24,702 nucleotides of DNA from Laetiporus sulphureus 93-53 (lineage: Eukaryota > Basidiomycota > Agaricomycetes > Polyporales > Laetiporaceae): contig NW_024468620.1 in NCBI RefSeq assembly GCF_001632365.1, positions 1-24,702 on the forward strand, in the 5' to 3' direction. Position numbers and translations under genes: made by a program. Each line of letters starts with the position of its first letter. Within the stretch, counting starts at the first letter, position 1. The notes under the pieces were generated by a model. That model saw only the letters and a program-made list of their open reading frames with translations. It did no database searches and was not told where the DNA came from. Shown piece by piece: positions 19,161-24,702 of the stretch.

Positions 19161-19340
19161 TTTGATGTCCGATATGATAAAACCTGTAAAAACCTTGGCC
19201 TTTTGTTTTGGGTGGCTCCTAACTGCGTGTCCAAGACCTGTTAAGCCAGGTACGACGTTCTGCTGCTCGCTATTTTGAGTGCCCAGCTAGTCACTTCAGA
19301 ATTCTGCCTACTCCCGTTTGAGCACTTGGTGTTTCCTAGC

Positions 19341-19507
19341 CTGTTGATTTCCTCTGCTTGGTGGCCTGTAACCAATCGTCCTCCTTATCCATGTTGAACT
19401 CAGCAAGGTTTGGGTGGCTGTTGATTTCCTCTGCTTGTCGCCAATAACCAATCGTCCTCCTTATCTGCAACTTCTCAATTGAAGACCAGACTCAGCAAGG
19501 TTTGGGT
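19341..19507. repeat. Tandem duplication, about 77-bp unit, in the element 2 leader
   Basis: Units begin CTGTTGATTTCCTCTGCTTG at 19341 and 19418 and share AACCAATCGTCCTCCTTATC and ACTCAGCAAGGTTTGGGTG. The second unit carries about 16-20 extra bases before its end. Confidence 0.82.
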
Positions 19508-19923
19508 GCCTTCTTTCAGTGGCCCTTAACCAGTGTCTTCTGTATACCCAGCGCCTCTGGTGAGGATGGGGCTCAAGTCGACACTGCCTCAGCAGATAGT
19601 TTATCAGTGACAAAAATCCAGGTTTTGCTCCTCTGATAGATACTCCTGCCTAGGTGAAGCACTGATGCTGCAGATACTTTAGAGTGGTGTTCTCCCTGTT
19701 TTTCTTAAGTGGTGGTCAGCCAGCGGCGTTGCACTGAGTTCCCTGGAATTGGATACCCCTGTTGAGGACTTTTTCCATCGTGCCGAGGTCTCTTCTTAGT
19801 ATACTGGAGAGTTCACCCAGTCGAGCGTCTTCTTCCTATCAAGCCTCCTTCAGTGTAAAGACCCCACTTCTTGTAAGTGGTTCAAGACCTGAATAGGTTG
19901 ACCTAAGTAAAACCTCTTCCTAA

Positions 19924-20593
19924 TGTTATGAAGCATTTCCTCGAGAACCTTCCTAACCACATGCCCTTACAGCATGTGCTAGCTCCTTGTTGAATGTTAT
20001 AGTAGGGTCTTAGCCCTTGTGGTGTGTAGCAGTGAGGTTTGGTCACTCTACTCTTGCTAGGTCGCTGAGAGGCTACTGCACATTCACGCGCAGGTTACTA
20101 GGTTCATCCTCTGATCTCTAGACAAGAGCACGAGCTTGTATACCCCTTGAGAGCGAGTGCAGATCCCAACTGATCCATTCAGATCAGAAGTATCGAGAAG
20201 CTTCTTGTCAAGAAGGGTTCTAGTGAAAGAACAGGTCTTAGAAACAAGGAGGAAGAGGTTGGTCTTCTCTCCGTGATCTGTGCCCTTTATATAGTCACAG
20301 ACCTATAGTCTGGGGTACTAGTACAGGGGGTCCCGCTATCCTAAAGATAGATGAAACACATCAAAGCTTAACTGCTGTGAGCCATGTAATTGGCGAGCTA
20401 AGAAAAGCATAGGTGAAATAGAAAACCTGAAATGCAAGACGAAGTCTGGATTGCAAATACCAGAGTGAGTCTGATCATGAAAACGAAAAACTGCTAACCC
20501 TAGAATATGTCCACCAGACCTATGAACCATAAATAGTAAGTGTCACGTGCAATGTAAACTGTCACATGACCATGAAGCACTGAAACCGTAACA
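19924..20593 (-). repeat. 5' LTR of element 2
   Basis: It starts TGTTATGAAG and ends ACCGTAACA, 670 bp. It aligns with 9826-10472. The segment 20,334-20,539 is nearly identical to 10,232-10,437, with about three differences, while the left half differs more. The minus strand has CTATATAAAGGGC near 20,290 as a likely TATA box. The right border is the junction with host sequence. Confidence 0.9.
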
Positions 20594-20637
20594 GATTTCT
20601 GGCTTCTATCGTCGAACTATTGGTATATTCAAGGACT

Positions 20638-20913
20638 TCAAAGTTCATGATACATACCCACTCCGGGGAGGAATATTTTTCCATATAGCATGTCGCATCG
20701 TTTCTTGGTAACTAGCATTCCGTACGTTTGTGATGTATCAATATACCCAAAAGATGAGCCTTTTGTGTAGACCTGAGGATAGATTGTATAAATAGGATGG
20801 TTCGACGACAACGAGAGCAGGGAACCGAATGAGTCACTGAGTGGGCATAGCATGGTTTTGAGTGAGAAACAAAGCATATAGAACAACAAAAGCGCGATTA
20901 TCCGTCTAGGCAT
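20638..20913 (-). CDS. Small hypothetical protein with a hydrophobic N-terminus
   Basis: The ATG at 20913 opens a 91-codon frame ending TGA at 20638. The N-terminus MPRRIIALLLFYMLCFS has Arg residues followed by a hydrophobic run, like a signal peptide or anchor; the rest is mixed, with YTIYPQVYTKGSSFGYIDTS. The frame is open a little above the ATG without an earlier ATG. It lies between the LTR of element 2 (45 bp away) and the 3' end of the Stealth-family gene. The insertion may have removed part of a longer gene. No family is recognised, and a chance frame is possible. Confidence 0.3.
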   Translation of the reverse strand: MPRRIIALLLFYMLCFSLKTMLCPLSDSFGSLLSLSSNHPIYTIYPQVYTKGSSFGYIDTSQTYGMLVTKKRCDMLYGKIFLPGVGMYHEL

Positions 20914-21332
20914 AATATTAGATGGAGTTGAAAAATATGACACCAGCACCACGACAGTTGGCAATACATGATAGATGATGCCTGTTTTCAGAGCATGACA
21001 CTGTCATCTGGGCCGCTTAGCAAGTGAAAGACATGCGAAATTAGTTCGAGTCGAAATCCTTGACCCATCCACCGAAACAGGTTTAAGGAATTGCATTGGA
21101 TCATTGGATGCATGTAGCTTGACATTTGTTATAGAAATCTGTGCCTATGTAACATCAGCAGGAACTACGAATCACAGGAACTACGAATCACAGGAACTAC
21201 GAATCACATGGAACATAGCACAAGGCTACGATAATAAAACATTATATAGACAACGATCTACCCAGATGACAACGTTGATTGAAAGCAACCCGGAACTTAC
21301 ATCAACCCGAATGCGAGGAATGCTCGACCCTG
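20914..21332. other. Intergenic region 3' of the Stealth-family gene
   Basis: No gene is supported here. It contains the 16-bp triplicate repeat at 21160-21207 and AT-rich stretches such as AATAAAAC at about 21,233, on the plus strand. The terminator of the Stealth-family gene must lie here on the minus strand, but I see no clear signal. Confidence 0.4.
21160..21207. repeat. Exact tandem repeat, 16 bp x 3
   Basis: The unit AGGAACTACGAATCAC occurs three times with no mismatch at 21160, 21176 and 21192. Perfect identity points to recent expansion. It lies 125 bp beyond the stop codon of the Stealth-family gene. Confidence 0.95.
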
Positions 21333-23706
21333 TCACCGCTGTTCCCAAGTGGCAGGCTTCTTCCAGCATCTATTGAACCATATTTTCAACACCTGTTTCA
21401 CCTGGGAAGTCAGGCTCTCCTTCATGGCATCGTCATTGATGCAAAGCAGAGCCACATGGGGTGTTCGCTCGATATGTGCAACGACTTGCACCGCTCCTTG
21501 GGGGCTCGAGACGCGTTCGAAGAGTGACGGTGTATCACCTGGATCACCCCACATTAAACAAAGTAACTGTGACATCTGAGTGCTGGCACGTACCTATCAC
21601 ATAGCGGTAGCGTTGTAGGAGCTGCAGCACCCACTGTCTTACATTCAGCTCTCGCTTCATGCCCATGACAGCAAATAGGGAGAAGTCGCCGTCTTCCCAG
21701 TTTGCGACTAGGGGGAGATGGGGCACCTCTCGCTCGCCATCCTCATTGTCCACTGGTGGAAGAACACGATCGGAAGCAGGAAGGAAAGCCGACAAGCCAT
21801 GGCTGCCGCTTGCTTTTGTAAGCGCCAGAACCACTGAGTAACCTTCAGTTTGTCTGTTCGAATGAGCGACATGAAGGATGCGTACCGCAATCTCCACAAG
21901 CCTCATTCCGGAATGCGATATCCGTAAAGATTTCGCTTGCACGTCGCTGTTGACCTTCAGACTCCGGATGTTCCATCGCGAAACACTTCTCATAGGATAT
22001 CCTGCACCTGGGCAGGTGGCCCTCATTGATCTCCGGGGCAAATGACACCCATTCTGGCCGGCCATAGGCACCCAGACCAGCGTACGCGTAACCGTCGAGA
22101 GATGCTATATGATCTTGTCAGTAGGGGGGGAAGCCTTCAACCAAGCAGATACACACATACAGAATGAATACGAGGTCAAGCTCGGCAGCGGATATCTGTA
22201 ACAGGACCCTCTCGACCCTTTCCCTTGTGAGCGTATCCCGATGGCTAGTCTCCACGAGCAAATCGCTCTCCCCCCAGGCGCCACCGATTTCCTCCCAAGC
22301 GCGCCGAGCCTCCGCTTCGCCCCAGGTCCCATTGAGGGCGCCGACCCGTCCGACGACCCAGCTCCACAGGAGCGCTTCTCGTGCACGCTCGACAATAAAG
22401 TGCGCATGCATAAAGAACGCATTCACGTCTCCGTCGCCGTCTGCTGTCTCTCGGAAGGGATGCGCCGCGGAGGCCGCGAACGACTGGGGCCAGGTGGCCA
22501 TCTCGTGTAGGAGAGCGCGAGAGGCGACCTTGGCTTCGTGGGCGACATATGGACGGTATCGGCGACCGAACCGCTTGCCTATGCAGAGAAGAAGATTGAA
22601 AGGCGAGATGTGAGAGTGATAGAGGTCCGCACGCACTTAGAAGAAAGTTGCTCTCGCCGAGGCTACGCCATTCTCCTTGGTTGTTCCCACGTAGTCTGTC
22701 GGGATTGACGAGAAGATCCGGCTGCATGTGCAGGACAACTCCATACGCTATGGGTATTATAAATTAAGAAAACAGCGAGGGGTATAATGGACGGAGCACC
22801 TGGCGTGTAGAAGCTAATGGGCGACAATGGGTTGATCATGAAAAGGTCGTCATTCTGCATGGTGTGAAGATCAATCCTAACCGCTGATCAGTACACAGGC
22901 TAAACCAAACGTGCTAACCATATAAATACTGCGAGCAGCTAATGAGAAACTTGTATCCGGGAGGGTCAGAGCGCGTTAACTCACAAATAATCTGAAACGT
23001 TTTCCATATGGCCGAGTTGTGACTCGATAGCGAGACTGGAGCGCAAAGTCAACACGCATGCATATGAAGTGTGATCTAATTACTACCTGTTGAAGTTAGT
23101 CCCTGTATAGGGGCGGAAGATTTGTGCATGGTGTGTGATAGAAAGTTGTGTGTTTCCGTCCTGCCACATGTTGTGCGCGAGTCGATTGTTTGTATCTAGC
23201 CATTGTGGCATCTGTCCTAATCGCCATGACTTTGGATCAGATATATTGCTTCTCTCGGCGAGCCATTGAGGCATCGGGAAGTCGGCCGTGATGAGATGGA
23301 ATCGGCCTGCGTATTGCCTAAAGTTGGCCAAGACCGAGCGCATAGAGAACCTGAGTTCGTCATGATCGCTGCGAAGTGTTGTGTTATGCACTGAAGAAGA
23401 GAGAATTGAGCCGAATAGAATTCACCGATAGAGTCGCGCTTGTGCGTCCGATCGCAAGGGTCTGTACGGGTCTTTCGGTCCAAACTGGCTCTGTGCGAGG
23501 CTCTTGGCTTCCCCCAAGAGTATATCGGATCCGTTAACCCATGTCCACACGACCTCGAGGGGCCGAGCGTTGTTCTCAGGACAGATCTCGCCAAGCGCGA
23601 AGTGAGCGTCAATGCACGAATTAGGCAGATCCTGCACGCACGCGCCCCTGCCCCGCCGCGGGGCGATCAGATGGCAAATTAGAAGTGTCCGGGGGTTCCG
23701 TGCCAC
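21333..23706 (-). CDS. Stealth-family glycosyl-phosphotransferase, Xpt1-like (5' end unresolved)
   Basis: Stealth proteins transfer a sugar phosphate onto glycans, usually in the Golgi; the closest described fungal relative is Cryptococcus xylosylphosphotransferase. Exons (minus): 23706-23426, 23368-23087, 23035-22985, 22876-22800, 22747-22637, 22578-22153, 22104-21886, 21833-21594, 21538-21333. The eight introns are 48-108 nt, GT-AG, and all joins keep frame, giving about 630 codons. Seen in order: EVVWTWVNGSD (CR1), YRDHDELRFSMRSV across intron 1 (CR2), THHAQIFRPYTGTNFNS, LAIESQLGHMENVSDYL, MQNDDLF and FYTPAYGVVLHMQPDLLVNP (CR3), SKRFGRRYRPYVAHEAK, SSLDGYAYAGLGAYG, ALLCINDDAM (CR4). The frame opens after a TGA with no ATG, so a further 5' exon or a truncation is needed, and the usual N-terminal membrane anchor is not seen. 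The domains look intact, with no internal stop. Confidence 0.9.
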
Positions 23707-23796
23707 TCATGCCGAGAGAACAATAGTTCGGCAGGAACGCAGTGTCAAGGGGTTTTGTACCACTCGTGCCGAAAGATCAACAGCTCGGCACGAACA
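23699..23796. promoter_or_regulatory. Two hairpin modules, 57 bp apart, in the divergent promoter
   Basis: Module 1 (23,699-23,738) has TGCCGA (23,710-23,715) and TCGGCA (23,728-23,733). Module 2 (about 23,757-23,796) has CGTGCCGA (23,765-23,772) and TCGGCACG (23,785-23,792), eight perfect pairs with a 12-nt loop. Both begin GT(G/A)CCACTC and end GGAACG or CGAACA, so they are a duplicated block. They could be paired binding sites for a dimeric regulator, or a decayed short inverted-repeat element. Confidence 0.6.
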
Positions 23797-23843
23797 ACGG
23801 ACGCCACTCGCGAAATTCCCAGGGTGTGGCACATTGTCGTACA

Positions 23844-23851
23844 TATATAAA
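23844..23851 (+). promoter_or_regulatory. TATA box of the P-loop protein gene
   Basis: TATATAAA lies 86 nt upstream of the ATG at 23938. A pyrimidine-rich leader (TCTTTCTCTTCTCTCCTCTCC, about 23,891-23,911) lies between them, as is common at fungal transcription starts. Confidence 0.65.
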
Positions 23852-23937
23852 TGCGACTCTTCAGTGGGCAGTAGGCAGACAGCACACTCATCTTTCTCTT
23901 CTCTCCTCTCCACATCGCATTCAGAATCTCCATCCAC

Positions 23938-24702
23938 ATGTCGAACACCCAAGATTCGTCACCGGTTGACGATTTGGCTTCCTTGTTCTCGCAACTCAAC
24001 TTAGGTGCCACACCCTCCCAAGACCCAGTAGACCAGTTGCTGGCTAGGATTCAAGCGCGGTGGAACACCTATCTTGAGGATTTTACTGAGCTGGACCACG
24101 AGGTTGGAAGTGGCACGAAATTTCTTGAGGCTGCTTTCCGTCGCGTTGAAAGTTCAGACCTCCCGCGCGATCGTATTCCTCTTAAATTGCGGACAGCTCT
24201 CTTCAAGGACGGTGGCGAGGATGAACCTTGGCAGAGACTCCAGCCCCTGCCAGATGATCAACTGGACAGTTTGATGGCCGGGAAGGATATCGCAAAATTT
24301 TTGCAATTTGCCTGCGGTATGTCTGTCCATTTACCATGTTGCTAGTATTGAATGTTGATCGACATCATCGTAGCACTCGAACGGCCGCCTGCCGCGATTG
24401 AGACAATGTATGTCAACTCCATCCCTCATTGTTGGCCCGACACTTACGTTACGATTGTGGTCATTCTATAGAGCCGAGCAGCAAAAGCGGCTGGACAGGG
24501 CCTTCCATGAAACGTTCCGCGGACGCTTCGATGAATTGTTTGAGAAGTCCTTGGGTGTTTACGCGGGAATATACGACAAAAGTATATATTACGGTCGCAT
24601 GATACCGTTCGTTCAAGCTAGCGGAACAGGTAAGACTCGTTTGGCGTGGCAGCTTGGGCTTCGAGTGAGTGCGGTTGTTTTGTCCGTCGTAGGGTCACTG
24701 AT
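23938..24702 (+). CDS. P-loop NTPase-like protein, N-terminal part (runs off window)
   Basis: The ATG at 23938 (context CCACATGTC) opens exon 1 to 24,316. Intron 1 (24,317-24,373, 57 nt) and intron 2 (24,408-24,471, 64 nt) are GT-AG and keep frame: FACG to ALERPPAAIET to AEQQKRLDRAF. Residues 1-130 are acidic and helical with no recognised domain (DDLASLFSQLNLGATPSQDP near the start). Near residues 190-205, YYGRMIPFVQASGTGKTRLA gives a Walker A motif (ASGTGKTR) preceded by a hydrophobic strand, so the protein should bind a nucleotide. Such IPFVQ-SGTGK segments occur in a large unnamed Agaricomycete family; the substrate is unknown. After GLR (24,664) a GTGAGT begins and the next AG is only 28 nt later, so the exon 3 end is unclear. 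It is divergent from the Stealth-family gene. Confidence 0.82.

Larger units (their letters stand above)
18899..19923 (-). other. 5' leader of element 2
   Basis: About 1 kb between the 5' LTR and the gag start without a credible minus-strand reading frame. It contains two tandem duplications (listed separately). The minus-strand sequence directly after the LTR is TTAGGAAGAGGTTTTAC, which lacks the usual TGG start, so the primer-binding site is not assigned. Confidence 0.5.
9826..20593 (-). mobile_element. Element 2: decayed chromovirus (Ty3/gypsy LTR retrotransposon with chromodomain)
   Basis: Paired LTRs (3' at 9826-10472, 5' at 19924-20593) enclose, in minus-strand order, a repeat-rich leader, gag, protease, RT, RNase H, integrase with HHCC, a C-terminal chromodomain, and an extra coding-like region (ORF3) before the 3' LTR. 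The RT-RNase H-integrase order is that of Ty3/gypsy and the chromodomain places it among chromoviruses, which use it to target chromatin. The span is 10.8 kb, or about 10.0 kb without the 718-bp solo LTR inserted in the chromodomain; ORF3 makes it unusually long. Stops, frameshifts and two lost catalytic Asp residues make it non-functional. The outer flanks AGTAG and GATTT do not match, so one end may be rearranged. Confidence 0.85.

Noticed and set aside
22164..22613. 149-codon plus-strand open frame
   Set aside because: It lies antisense to exon 6 of the Stealth-family gene, which has clear conserved content; the Arg/Ser-rich plus-strand product is a by-product of GC-rich sequence.
23391..23425. 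A 35-nt version of intron 1 ending at the first CAG
   Set aside because: It is too short and breaks the frame. The next acceptor (57-nt intron) joins YR to DHDELRFS exactly as the family requires.
23422..23706. Start of the Stealth-family protein at the first codon of the open frame (GTG)
   Set aside because: GTG is not a credible start in a fungal nuclear gene, so the 5' end is left unresolved.
1..24702. CRISPR array, tRNA or rRNA genes, bacterial defence system
   Set aside because: No regularly spaced identical repeats with unique spacers, no tRNA-like folds noticed, and gene structure with spliceosomal introns is eukaryotic.

Overview
The window reads as nuclear DNA of a filamentous basidiomycete, probably an Agaricomycete. 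Introns are 48-64 nt with GT-AG ends, a Stealth-domain phosphotransferase resembling the Cryptococcus xylosylphosphotransferase (Xpt1) is present, the retroelements are Ty3/gypsy chromoviruses, and repeat copies differ mostly by transitions at former CpG sites. There is no tRNA, rRNA, CRISPR or bacterial-style operon.

Positions 1 to about 20,600 are a graveyard of nested, decayed LTR retrotransposons, almost all on the minus strand. Element 1 (left edge to 6461) has two related LTRs (1-402 and 5777-6461), a polypurine tract beside the left one, and a broken gag, but no recognisable pol. Inside it lie a third LTR of another family (1060-1812) and a solo LTR (3342-4293, opposite orientation) that splits gag and has a 5-bp target duplication. 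Positions 6462-9825 are not LTR element: they hold a coding scrap, two small AT-rich palindromes, an unidentified open frame, and the 3' part of a decayed aconitase gene that still carries its introns (8299 to about 9537).

Element 2 (9826-20593, minus strand) is a nearly complete but dead chromovirus: LTR, leader with 77-78 bp tandem repeats, gag with a CCHC knuckle, protease, reverse transcriptase, RNase H, integrase, chromodomain, then an extra region of about 1.9 kb with coding character (ORF3) between pol and the 3' LTR. A second solo LTR (12557-13274) cuts the chromodomain and is also flanked by a 5-bp duplication. Asn replaces a catalytic Asp in both RT and integrase.

From 20594 rightwards the sequence is host gene space. 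A nine-exon Stealth-family gene runs on the minus strand (21333 to about 23706) with all conserved regions legible, although its first exon is not resolved. It is divergent from a plus-strand gene starting at 23938 that encodes a P-loop protein and runs off the window. The 230-bp intergenic region holds a TATA box and two copies of a hairpin-forming module. I found no new defence or catalytic system. The most novel items are ORF3, the transition-only LTR decay and the paired promoter hairpins.
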